64,000 bases of DNA from NCBI RefSeq assembly GCF_000280905.1, contig NZ_ALAP01000037.1, forward strand, positions 1 to 64,000, given 5' to 3'. The translations under genes and the position numbers were made by a program. The DNA comes from Streptomyces sp. AA1529. Lineage in GTDB: Bacteria > Actinomycetota > Actinomycetes > Streptomycetales > Streptomycetaceae. This document shows, one piece after another, positions 14,926-22,596 of this stretch (the first letter of the stretch is position 1; every line of letters begins with the position of its first letter). The notes below the pieces were generated by a model. That model had not been told where the DNA came from. It was given only the letters and a program-made list of their open reading frames with translations, and did no database searches.

Positions 14926-15804
14926 ATGCCCCAAGAACCCCCGTCCACGCTGCTGGCCGCAGCCCTCGACCTGGCGGCGCACGGGCTGCCCGTGCTGCCC
15001 CTGAGCCGCGGGAAGCGCCCCTTCGGCAACTGCTCCGCCTGCACCGGCAACGCCTGCGGGGGACGGCCGAACATGAAGCACGCCGGCGCCTGCCACTGCC
15101 CGCACGTGTGCCACGCCTGGGCCGCCGCCACCACCGATCCGCACGTGCTCACCTCCCGCCCCTGGCAGGCGGCCTGGCAGCGCGCCGCACATCTCGCCTA
15201 CCACCCGGCAGGCGCCGGGCTGACCGTGGTCGACCTCGACAACGCCGAGGCCGTGGCCTGGGCCCGCGCCACGTTCCCGCCGACACGGAAGGTGGACACG
15301 TCCCGCGGCCAGCACTGGATCTACCAGGGGGTCATGTCCTCGGCCAACCGCGTGCGGCCCGGTGTGGACCTCAAGTCCCACGCCGCCTACGCCCGCTGGC
15401 TGGGCACCGGCACCGGCGCCCCGGCGCCCCTGCCTGGCGTGGTGCGGGCGCTGATGGAAGAAGAGACCACCCGCCCCCGCGCGCGGGTGGTCTCTTCACC
15501 CGAGGCGTCCGGCACCTGGGAGCGGCGCCCGGCACACGGCTGCCGCCACACCGAGGGCTACGTGCGCACCGGGCTGGAGCGCGGCCTGGCCAAGGTCCGC
15601 GCCCGCACCGAGCAGGGCGCCGGATCGCAGGCGTTCGGCGTCGCCCAGTTCCTCGCCACCTGCCACACCGCCTGCCCCGGCCCCTGCGGCCTCGACACCC
15701 TGGCCGAGCAGATCGTGGCCGCCGCCGTCTCCGTCGGAGTCCCCGAGCCCTACGCACGCCGCGCCGTCGACAACGGCATGACCGCAGGCCAGGGGACAGC
15801 ATGA
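14926..15804 (+). CDS. Bifunctional DNA primase/polymerase (Prim-Pol) replication protein
   Basis: The 292-residue product has the archaeo-eukaryotic primase fold signature with the catalytic acid pair in GLTVVDLDN (around 102-108) and later SRGQHWIYQG. A Cys/His-rich insertion near residues 31-58 (NCSACTGNACGG ... CHCPHVCHAW) probably binds zinc. Prim-Pol proteins start replication in one class of AICEs together with a DUF3631 ATPase, which follows two genes on. The ATG at 14926 has GGAGA upstream. Its stop overlaps the next start (ATGA). Confidence 0.85.
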   Translation: MPQEPPSTLLAAALDLAAHGLPVLPLSRGKRPFGNCSACTGNACGGRPNMKHAGACHCPHVCHAWAAATTDPHVLTSRPWQAAWQRAAHLAYHPAGAGLTVVDLDNAEAVAWARATFPPTRKVDTSRGQHWIYQGVMSSANRVRPGVDLKSHAAYARWLGTGTGAPAPLPGVVRALMEEETTRPRARVVSSPEASGTWERRPAHGCRHTEGYVRTGLERGLAKVRARTEQGAGSQAFGVAQFLATCHTACPGPCGLDTLAEQIVAAAVSVGVPEPYARRAVDNGMTAGQGTA

Positions 15805-16133
15805 CCAGCCCTCCGGCCACCGCGCACCACCAGCCGACGCCGCCAAGGGCCACCGCGCAAGAGAAGGTCGCCCGTCAGGGCGCCCTTTCAGCTCTTCCCC
15901 CCGACCAGCAGCCCACCCGGCCGCCTGCCCGCGGCGGCCGGTATCCCGTGGCCTGGCTGACCGTCACCGCGCCCGGCCGCGGGACCGTGCCCACCGCCAC
16001 CTCGGTGTGCGGCTGCGGACGCAACCGCAGCGCCGTCGGCCACCGCAAGGTGGCCGCGCTCATCGAAGCACACACCACCCACCGCACCATCTGCCCGCTG
16101 CCGAACCACACCGAAGGGAGGGCGGCCGCATGA
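15801..16133 (+). CDS. Small AICE protein with Cys motifs between primase and helicase genes
   Basis: The 110-residue product has a disordered N-terminal half, then a domain WLTVTAPGRGTVPTATSVCGCGRNRSA ending in TICPLPN (quoted in parts). Its four Cys/His ligands could hold one zinc ion. ATGA overlaps couple it to the primase gene upstream and the DUF3631 gene downstream, so it is likely part of the replication complex. No named family is recognised. Confidence 0.7.
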   Translation: MTSPPATAHHQPTPPRATAQEKVARQGALSALPPDQQPTRPPARGGRYPVAWLTVTAPGRGTVPTATSVCGCGRNRSAVGHRKVAALIEAHTTHRTICPLPNHTEGRAAA

Positions 16134-17362
16134 CCGAGCCCATCGACGGCGCCGCACTGCTCGACGACGTCGAGCGCTTCCACCGCCGCTTCAACGTCTT
16201 CCCCACCGAAGCCGCCTACGTCGCCGTGGCTCTGTGGGACGCGCACGCGCACCTGATCGACGCCTTCGACGGCACCGCCCGCATCGCGTTCCTCTCCCCG
16301 GAACCGGGCTCGGGCAAGTCCCGGGCCCTGGAGATCTCAGAAACCCTCACCCCGAACGCCGCGATGCTGGTCAACGCCTCCGCCAACGCGCTCTTCCGCC
16401 TGGTGGAGGCGTCCGAGGGACTGCCCACGCTGCTCTTCGACGAGATCGACACCGTCTTCGGCCCCAAGGCCGGAGACAACGAACCCCTGCGCGGCTTCCT
16501 CAACTCCGGCTACCGGCGCGGCGCCAAGTCCCTGCGCTGCGTCGGAGACGGCGCCAACCAGAGCGCGGGATGGTTCCCCTCGTTCTGCGCGGTCGCCGTG
16601 GCCGGACTCGGCTCCCTCCCGGACACGATCCTGACCCGCTCGGTCATCATCCGGATGCGCAAACGCGCCCCCAACGAGAAAGTCGAGCCCTACCGCCGAC
16701 GCGTCCACGAGAAGCAGGGCCACGCCCTGCGAGACCGGCTCGCCGAGTGGGCCGCCACCGTCCATGACCAGGTGGCCGAGGCATGGCCGCAGATGCCCGA
16801 AGGCGTCACCGACCGCCCCGCCGACGTATGGGAACCCCTCCTCGCCGTGGCCGACGCCGCCGGCGGCACATGGCCCGAGCGGGCCCGCGCCGCCTGCATC
16901 GAGCTGGTGACCGCAGGACAGGACAACGAGGAAGCCTCCCTCGGCATCCGGCTGCTCACCGACCTGCGCGACCGCGTCTTCTGCGGCGCCGACCGCATGC
17001 CCACCGCCGTCATCCTCGAAGCCCTCCTCAGCATGGACGACGCGCCCTGGGCCGACATGGACGACAAGCCCCTCAACGCCCGCGGCCTCGCCCGCGTGCT
17101 GGGCCAGTACGTCACCCCCGGCAACAAGCCCATCAAACCGCGGGGAATCCGCACCCCCTCCGGCTTCCCCAAGGGCTACTACGCCGAAGACCTCGCGGAC
17201 GCCTGGGAACGCTACTGCCCCCCACCCCCCGAGAAGTCCGCCACGTCCGCCACGTCCGCCACACCGCAGGTCAGCAGCGGTACATCCGTGGCGGAAGCCC
17301 CCTCCGACAGCCGCCACACGCCGCCGGAAACCGACACACCACCGCTGAGCCTCGTGCGCTGA
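16130..17362 (+). CDS. DUF3631-type ATPase/helicase of the element's replication module
   Basis: The 410-residue product has Walker A SPEPGSGKS (around residue 56-64), Walker B TLLFDEIDTVFG (about 97-108) and a sensor-like region, followed by an all-helical DUF3631 half ending in GIRTPSGFPKGYYAEDLADAW. DUF3631 follows Prim-Pol domains in phage and plasmid replication genes, sometimes as a fusion. Here the two are separate genes. ATPase motifs suggest a loader or helicase. The 3' end encodes SATSATSAT from three copies of the TCCGCCAC motif, so the putative origin begins inside the gene. Confidence 0.82.
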   Translation: MTEPIDGAALLDDVERFHRRFNVFPTEAAYVAVALWDAHAHLIDAFDGTARIAFLSPEPGSGKSRALEISETLTPNAAMLVNASANALFRLVEASEGLPTLLFDEIDTVFGPKAGDNEPLRGFLNSGYRRGAKSLRCVGDGANQSAGWFPSFCAVAVAGLGSLPDTILTRSVIIRMRKRAPNEKVEPYRRRVHEKQGHALRDRLAEWAATVHDQVAEAWPQMPEGVTDRPADVWEPLLAVADAAGGTWPERARAACIELVTAGQDNEEASLGIRLLTDLRDRVFCGADRMPTAVILEALLSMDDAPWADMDDKPLNARGLARVLGQYVTPGNKPIKPRGIRTPSGFPKGYYAEDLADAWERYCPPPPEKSATSATSATPQVSSGTSVAEAPSDSRHTPPETDTPPLSLVR

Positions 17363-17498
17363 CCAGCACCCACACCAGCCCACACCGGGACGCACCCGCA
17401 GCGCCCCGGTGTGGCAGCACCAATCCGCCACACAACCGCAATCCGCCACACCCGCAGCCCTCTGACCTGCGATGTGGCGGCGTGGCGGACGTGGCGGA
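17237..17498. repeat. oriV: Eight 8-bp iterons (TCCGCCAC): candidate replication origin
   Basis: TCCGCCAC occurs at 17237-17244, 17246-17253 and 17255-17262 (period 9) and at 17424-17431 and 17442-17449. Its complement GTGGCGGA occurs at 17482-17489 and 17491-17498, with a one-mismatch copy at 17474-17481. The outer clusters form a perfect 17-bp inverted repeat about 220 bases apart. Iterons in both orientations next to the replication genes are the expected layout of an initiator-bound origin. Confidence 0.6.
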
Positions 17499-17538
17499 TT
17501 CCCCAGACCGGAGACGGAGAGCCCCGAAGGAGCCACAC

Positions 17539-17799
17539 ATGGCCCACCCCCAGAAGCTCAAGCTCAGCGAAGAAGAGATCGGAACGAGTGCCCCCCTGGC
17601 AGCTCCGTCCGTCCGAATGCACAGCGTCGAAGAGGCGGGGCGAATGCTCGGCCTGAAGCGCTCGATCACGTGGGAGGAGATCCGGTTGGGGCGGTTGAAG
17701 TCCGTCCGGGTCGGCCGCCGGCGTCTCGTCCCGACCGAATACATCGAGCAGTACGTCGAACTGCTCAAGCGCGAGGCTGACTCCGGCCTCGCCGCGTAG
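17539..17799 (+). CDS. xis: Excisionase (helix-turn-helix)
   Basis: The 86-residue product contains a MerR-like/excisionase winged helix: MHSVEEAGRMLGLKRSITW, then IRLGRLKSVRVGRRRLVP and EYIEQYVELLKRE. This is the usual pattern of AICE Xis proteins, which bend DNA at attR and turn the integrase toward excision. ATG at 17539 follows AAGGAG. It lies directly before int, as in pSAM2, and 40 bases after the last iteron. Confidence 0.88.
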   Translation: MAHPQKLKLSEEEIGTSAPLAAPSVRMHSVEEAGRMLGLKRSITWEEIRLGRLKSVRVGRRRLVPTEYIEQYVELLKREADSGLAA

Positions 17800-17822
17800 T
17801 CCGTCCAGACGTCTCATAAGCC

Positions 17823-17852
17823 GAGCCGGGCCACCCGAGGGCGGCCCGGCTC
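17823..17852 (+). other. Stem-loop (10-bp arms) between xis and int
   Basis: GAGCCGGGCC pairs with GGCCCGGCTC across a ten-base loop, followed by TTGTG. It ends 27 bases before the int ATG and could limit integrase expression relative to Xis. Confidence 0.7.
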
Positions 17853-17879
17853 TTGTGCGAAAGGACCACGACTCAGCTC

Positions 17880-19085
17880 ATGGCCGACCACGGCGAGAAC
17901 AAGCGGGGCCAGGGTGAGGACTCGATCTACTGGGACAAGTCCAAGAACCGGTACGTCGGCGCGATCTCGGACGGCTTCACCCCGTCCGGCAAACGCCGCC
18001 GCCCCAAGGTGACCGGCAAGACCAAGACCGAAGTCCGGCGGAAGCTCCGGGAGCTGCGGAAGGAGCTGGACGCCGGCACCCGAGTCCCCGCCCGCTACAC
18101 CGCTGGCGAAGCCGTCAAGGACTGGCTCAAGCGCGGGCTGACCGGCCGGGACGATTCGACGGTCGAGTTGTACCGCGGCTTCGCGGAAAAGCACGTCATC
18201 CCGCTCATCGGCAAGACGAAGTTGAAGGAGCTCAGCGCCGACGACGTTGACGACTGGCTGCACGACCGGGCCCAGCACGTCTCCACGCGGACCCTGCGCA
18301 TTCTGCATTCGATCCTGCGGCGCTCAATCACCCACGCCCAACGCCGTGACCGGGCCGTGCGTAATGTCGCCCTGCTCGTGACCACTCCGGAAGGTCTGGA
18401 AGGCCGGGAGAGCAAGTCATTCTCGCTGGAAACGGCGAAGAAGATCCTCGTGACGGACGAAGGCTCCCGAACACATGCCTACGTCGTCACCTCACTTCTC
18501 GGGGGCGCCCGCCCGGAAGAGGCGCGGGCCCTCATCTGGGGACACGTGCATTTGGACCCTCCTGCGGACTTGGGGGACGACGCGAGAGAGGAGTGGTGCC
18601 CGTACTTGGAGGTATGGCGCTCCACCCGGCGGCACGGCGACACCAAGACCAGAAGGAGCCGGCGCACTCTGGCACTGCCTGCCTACGCTGCCGAGGTCCT
18701 GCGACTGCACCGCGCTCGGCAGCAACGGAGCCACGCTCGCCGGAAGCGGCAGTGGGACAGCTCTACACTCGTCTTCGCCACCCGGGACGGCGGCAAGCTC
18801 GCCGCGGGGAACGTGCGGCGCGACTTGCGGAAGCTGCTGACGAAGGCTGATGTCGAAGACCCGGATGACTGGACGACCCGGGAGCTCCGAACCACCTTCG
18901 TGTCGCTGCTCGCGGATCACGGTCTGTCGAGCGAGGACATCGCTCCCTTGGTGGGCCACCGCAGCACCATCACGACGGAGGTCGTCTACCGGAAGCAGAT
19001 CCGCCCAGTGATCAACAAGGGAGCGAAGGCCATGGACGACGTCTTCGCCGACATCACGAAGAAGGACGACCCACAGCCCGAGTGA
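17880..19085 (+). CDS. int: Tyrosine site-specific integrase
   Basis: The 401-residue protein has an N-terminal SAM-like core-binding domain and a C-terminal tyrosine recombinase domain. The catalytic set is visible: Arg in GGARPEEARAL, RELRTTF in place of HxLR (the first position is not His, which I recall as normal in this Streptomyces subfamily), His in GHRST and the nucleophile in VVYRKQ. ATG at 17880 is chosen, with AAAGGA thirteen bases upstream; a TTG at 17853 is possible. The gene points at the tRNA-Val 115 bases away, whose 3' end is the expected attachment site. Confidence 0.93.
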   Translation: MADHGENKRGQGEDSIYWDKSKNRYVGAISDGFTPSGKRRRPKVTGKTKTEVRRKLRELRKELDAGTRVPARYTAGEAVKDWLKRGLTGRDDSTVELYRGFAEKHVIPLIGKTKLKELSADDVDDWLHDRAQHVSTRTLRILHSILRRSITHAQRRDRAVRNVALLVTTPEGLEGRESKSFSLETAKKILVTDEGSRTHAYVVTSLLGGARPEEARALIWGHVHLDPPADLGDDAREEWCPYLEVWRSTRRHGDTKTRRSRRTLALPAYAAEVLRLHRARQQRSHARRKRQWDSSTLVFATRDGGKLAAGNVRRDLRKLLTKADVEDPDDWTTRELRTTFVSLLADHGLSSEDIAPLVGHRSTITTEVVYRKQIRPVINKGAKAMDDVFADITKKDDPQPE

Positions 19086-19133
19086 CCCGAAGCCGTGGCT
19101 CCCTGTTTGGCTCCCCGGGGAGGCATGTACACA

Positions 19134-19171
19134 GCAAGGGGTCCCCGCAGATCTCTGCGGGGACCCCTTGC
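19134..19171 (+). terminator. Strong bidirectional stem-loop after int (18-bp arms)
   Basis: Eighteen bases (19134-19151) pair perfectly with 19154-19171, leaving only TC between. It separates the integrase message from the tRNA-Val, which is transcribed toward it. Confidence 0.85.
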
Positions 19172-19199
19172 GTTGCTGGTCAGAGCCTTGACGGCACAG

Positions 19200-19271
<72 letters not shown>

Positions 19272-19432
19272 GGAGCACGTGCGGGTCGACAGCGTACCTT
19301 GCCTGGTGGCAGACCGTGCAAACGTGAGGTGCGGGAGCACCCCGCGAACGAATCAGCTCGTGTGTTCGTTGAGCCCAGGTGGGAGAATGAGCACCGGTCC
19401 AGGAGTCACAGGCACATACGGGGAGAGGTTAC

Positions 19433-20698
19433 GTGACGGCGATGAACGGCGGTGGAATCCGCCGCTGGGGCTGGGGCAGTGGCCGCGCGGAACAGCTCCG
19501 GGCCGACGCGCAGACCGCGAAGGACTCCGCCGCCGCCGCGTTCTACGAACTCGACACCGCCCAGCGCGAGCTGCGCATCTCCATAGAGACCATCAGCGCC
19601 GTCGACAGCTCGCCCGCCGGCCGCAAGGCCGCGGCGGACTTCGCCGAGCTCGGCAGGCGCATCGACAGCGTCAGCCACGACTACATCACCGCGGTCGACT
19701 CCCACGATCTCGACCGCGACGACCTGGACGGCGCCGCCGCCTCCCGTGCCCGCGCCGAGCTGGACCGGGCGCGCGGCGAGCTGGAGCGGACCAAGGGCGA
19801 CCTGGACCGGTTCGCGCAGAGCCTCGGCCCGCTGCTGAGCAGCGCGGAGAACCAGCTCGCCCGCCTCGCACCCGCCGTCGAGCGGGCCCGGCAGTCGCTG
19901 CTGGGCGCCAGCAACGCGCTGGATGCGGTGCGGGCCGAGGGGCTGCGCGCCGACGACCTCGCGGCGCGGCTGGCGGCGCTCTCGCCCGAGCTGACCAAGC
20001 TCAACGAGGGCGCGGGTACCCACGGGGTGCAGGAGACCGTCCAGCGCGCTGACCAGGTCGTACGGGAGGCCGAGGCGATCCGCGCGCAGGCCGGGGGGCT
20101 GCCGCAGCAGGCGGCCGACATCGACAAGCGGATCGCCTCCCTGCGCACCCGCACCGAGGCGCTGCAGAACCGGGCCGGGCAGGTGGAGCCGGTTCTCAGC
20201 GAGCTGCGGCGGCGGTTCAGTGCCGCCTGCTGGCAGGACCTGCAGCAGGTGCCGCAGCAGGCGGAGCGCTCGGCACAGCAGGCGGGCGAGAAGCTGCGGG
20301 AGGCCCGCACGGCCCGCGAGGAGCAGCGCTGGCCGGACGCGACGGCGCTGCTGTCGACCGTACGGGCGCTGCTGAACACCACCGACGAGGCGGTGAAGGC
20401 CGCCGGGGACCGGCTGCAGCGGCTCAACGAGGTCTCCTTCGACCACAGCGGCGAGGTCGAGCGCACCCGCTTCGCGATCCGCGACGCGCAGCGGCTCGCG
20501 ATGGCCGGGCGCGCCACCCCCGATCCCCGGCATGCGCAGCCGCTGGACAACGCGGTGGAGCGGGTGGACCGCGCGATCGCCTCGCTCACCGGCCGGCACC
20601 CGGACTACTGGCACCTGCTGACCGAGCTGGACGCGGTCAAGGAGACGGTGCAGCAGGTGGTCGACCAGATCCGCCAGGAGCGCGCGTCGGGCAACTGA
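19433..20698 (+). CDS. Long coiled-coil protein of unknown function
   Basis: The 421-residue protein is almost entirely helical, rich in Ala, Glu, Arg and Gln, with heptad patterns throughout (for example ELDRARGELERTKGDLDRFAQ, quoted to 20 here as ELDRARGELERTKGDLDRFA). It has no signal peptide or membrane segment. GTG at 19433 follows GGAGAGG. It is the first chromosomal gene beside the integration site and lies near the ter stress cluster, where coiled-coil proteins are often found. A scaffold or chromosome-associated role is possible, but nothing specific is visible. Confidence 0.75.
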   Translation: MTAMNGGGIRRWGWGSGRAEQLRADAQTAKDSAAAAFYELDTAQRELRISIETISAVDSSPAGRKAAADFAELGRRIDSVSHDYITAVDSHDLDRDDLDGAAASRARAELDRARGELERTKGDLDRFAQSLGPLLSSAENQLARLAPAVERARQSLLGASNALDAVRAEGLRADDLAARLAALSPELTKLNEGAGTHGVQETVQRADQVVREAEAIRAQAGGLPQQAADIDKRIASLRTRTEALQNRAGQVEPVLSELRRRFSAACWQDLQQVPQQAERSAQQAGEKLREARTAREEQRWPDATALLSTVRALLNTTDEAVKAAGDRLQRLNEVSFDHSGEVERTRFAIRDAQRLAMAGRATPDPRHAQPLDNAVERVDRAIASLTGRHPDYWHLLTELDAVKETVQQVVDQIRQERASGN

Positions 20699-20841
20699 GG
20701 CGGCGGGCTCCGGTCCTCTGAGCTGCCGGGCCGCGCCAGGGGCCCGGACCGTCACCGAGCGTCGCTGTTGAGGCGGGGCTGCCGCGGGCTGATGCTGGAG
20801 GGGACAGCCGAGCGCTTTCCAGCCGCCCCGAGGGGGTCCCC

Positions 20842-21609
20842 GTGGCCGCGTCCCCGTCCCCCGCCCGTGCCTCCCACCCTCGCCGCGTGCTGCCGCGCGG
20901 GCGGCGGGTCCTGGACGAGCACATGCCGGTGCATCACAAGCTGAGCCGGGTCTACCGGCTGGGCTCGGCCCTGGTCGGGGTCATCCTGACGTTCTTCGGC
21001 ATCCTGGGTCTCACCGACAACATCGGGTTCTTCGACACCGGAGGCGACCAGGTGGGCGGCCTGAGCACGAACGGCGCACTCAGCGTGCTCTCCGTCGTCG
21101 TGGGCCTGCTGCTGTTCGCCGGGATGGTGCGCGGCGGGAACTTCGCCTCCAGCCTCAACATCACGTTCGGCGGGCTGTTCCTGCTCAGCGGATTCGTCAA
21201 TCTGGCGCTGCTGGAGACGAGCTTCAACATGCTCGCGTTCGAGCTGCAGAACGTGCTGTTCAGCTTTGTCGTCGGGCTGCTGCTCCTCGTCTTCGGGATG
21301 TACGGGCGCGTGGGCAGTGCCCTGCCGCACGACAATCCGTACTGGCAGCAGCGCCATGTGGACGAGGTCGCCCGTGCCCGGCGGGAACGCGACCGGAACG
21401 AACAGCGGACGCGTGCCCGGTTGCGGGGCGAGGAGCTGCGGCGCCGGGCCTCGCTCTTCGGCGGCGCGGAGGACGACTGGGCCTCCCGCGGCGCGGACGA
21501 GCTGGATCCGGGCGGTGGCGGTGGGCAGCGGGAGGCCGACGGCGGCGGGGACGACAGCGGAGACGGTGACGGCGGGCGACGGGGCGACGGGGCGACCGAT
21601 GACGGGTGA
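20842..21609 (+). CDS. DUF4383-type four-span membrane protein
   Basis: The 255-residue product has four hydrophobic helices (LGSALVGVILTFFGILGL, LSVLSVVVGLLLFAGMV, FASSLNITFGGLFLLSGF and NVLFSFVVGLLLLVFGMYG), spaced as in DUF4383 proteins, followed by a charged tail rich in Arg, then Gly and Asp. GTG at 20842 has GAGGGGG upstream; an ATG at 20923 would remove the short N-terminal extension. Function unknown. It converges on the HAD gene, and a hairpin covers both stop codons. Confidence 0.72.
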   Translation: MAASPSPARASHPRRVLPRGRRVLDEHMPVHHKLSRVYRLGSALVGVILTFFGILGLTDNIGFFDTGGDQVGGLSTNGALSVLSVVVGLLLFAGMVRGGNFASSLNITFGGLFLLSGFVNLALLETSFNMLAFELQNVLFSFVVGLLLLVFGMYGRVGSALPHDNPYWQQRHVDEVARARRERDRNEQRTRARLRGEELRRRASLFGGAEDDWASRGADELDPGGGGGQREADGGGDDSGDGDGGRRGDGATDDG

Positions 21610-21633
21610 CCGGTGACCGGTGACCGGTCACCC
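21604..21633. terminator. Hairpin over two convergent stop codons
   Basis: GGGTGACC (21604-21611) pairs with GGTCACCC (21626-21633). The loop holds two more GGTGACC copies. The TGA of the upstream gene and the stop of the HAD gene both fall in the arms. Probably a bidirectional terminator. Confidence 0.5.
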
Positions 21634-22596
21634 CTCCGGCACCACCGCGGGCTCCCCGCTCGGCTCCGGTCCGCTCGGCTCCGTCGTCACCGGGTCGGTG
21701 ACCGCCTCTGCCGTCACCGTCCCTGTCGTCACCGGCTCCGTCGTCACCGGCGCCGTTCCGGTCGGCTCGGCCAGTGCGGACCCCATTCCGCGCAGTACGG
21801 CCTCGCCCGCCAGGACGCCGCGGTCGGGCAGCACCCGCAGGTGCGGCAGCCGCAGACCGCTGTCGGCGAGTTCGCCGTGTGCGGGGCGCCATGCCGTGTC
21901 GGCGAAGCGCAGCAGATCGGCGTCGAGCAGGGAGTCACCCGCCGCGAAGGTCCGCGCCGTGCCGGCCCGGCGGACCACCTCGGCGACGGCGGCGCTCTTG
22001 GTGAGCGGGTTCGGCACGGCGTAGACCTTGCGCCCCTGCAGGGAGACGCTCCAGCCCCGCGGCCCGGCCCAGTCGGCGAGTTCCCGGACCCAGGAGCCGG
22101 GCAGCAGCGCCCGGTCGACCACCAGATAGGCGAACAGTCCGTCCGCGACGCGCTCCTTGAGCAGCCACTCGGGGCGGGCCTGCCGCAGCATGTGGGCGCG
22201 GACCAGATCGAGCGGGGCGCACGCGGTCAGCCGCTCGCGCACCCGCTCCCGCCACGCGGGGTCGCTCACGCCGTCGACCAGCAGATGGCCGCCGTTGGCG
22301 CAGACCGCGAAGCGGGGCCGCGGGCCGGGCAGCCGCACCCGGCGGTACTGCTCGGGGGTCCGGGTGGTGGCGGGCACGAAGACGGTGCGGCCGGCGAGTC
22401 CGGTCAGCAGCCGGGCGGCGTCCTCCGTCATGAAGGACAGCGGACGGCTCTCGTACGTCTCGACGCACAGCAGCCGGGGCGCCCGGGCGTCGGGCATGGT
22501 CAGTTCCAGTGCCGCGGCGGAGTAGATGAGCGTGCGGTCCAGATCGCTGGCGACCAGGGTGCTGCCCGTGGCCGGGGGCGGTGTCGCCGGCTTCAT
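21628..22596 (-). CDS. HAD-superfamily phosphatase of the ter-associated biosynthetic operon
   Basis: The 322-residue protein has HAD motif I ASDLDRTLIYS near the N-terminus, a Thr in VFVPATTRT for motif II, Lys in LTKSAAV for motif III, and AAGDSLLDADLL for motif IV. A 60-residue Thr/Val/Pro-rich tail is disordered. ATG at 22596 overlaps the stop of the phosphoribosyltransferase fusion (ATGA). HAD enzymes of this type end the predicted pathway that makes a nucleoside-like metabolite in ter gene clusters, removing a phosphate. Substrate unknown. Confidence 0.8.
   Translation of the reverse strand: MKPATPPPATGSTLVASDLDRTLIYSAAALELTMPDARAPRLLCVETYESRPLSFMTEDAARLLTGLAGRTVFVPATTRTPEQYRRVRLPGPRPRFAVCANGGHLLVDGVSDPAWRERVRERLTACAPLDLVRAHMLRQARPEWLLKERVADGLFAYLVVDRALLPGSWVRELADWAGPRGWSVSLQGRKVYAVPNPLTKSAAVAEVVRRAGTARTFAAGDSLLDADLLRFADTAWRPAHGELADSGLRLPHLRVLPDRGVLAGEAVLRGMGSALAEPTGTAPVTTEPVTTGTVTAEAVTDPVTTEPSGPEPSGEPAVVPEG

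Larger units (their letters stand above)
1..19199 (+). mobile_element. Actinomycete integrative and conjugative element (AICE), Prim-Pol type; left end outside window
   Basis: The block contains the full AICE toolkit in one stretch: a tyrosine integrase and Xis next to a tRNA-Val gene, Prim-Pol plus DUF3631 replication proteins, SSB, an FtsK/TraB translocase, Spd-like membrane proteins, and pSAM2-style regulators (GntR type and a Nudix Pif homologue). Genes are tightly packed on the plus strand, with ATGA or GTGA overlaps. The right junction should lie in the 3' part of the tRNA (19200-19271). I found no second copy of that tRNA end between 1 and 18000, so the left junction is outside the window or too short to see. 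The first 1.7 kb is visibly AT-richer, which suggests cargo acquired separately. Confidence 0.88.

Noticed and set aside
17853..17879. TTG-initiated N-terminal extension of the integrase
   Set aside because: The TTG begins immediately after the right stem arm with no upstream ribosome site of its own; ATG at 17880 preferred, though not excluded.
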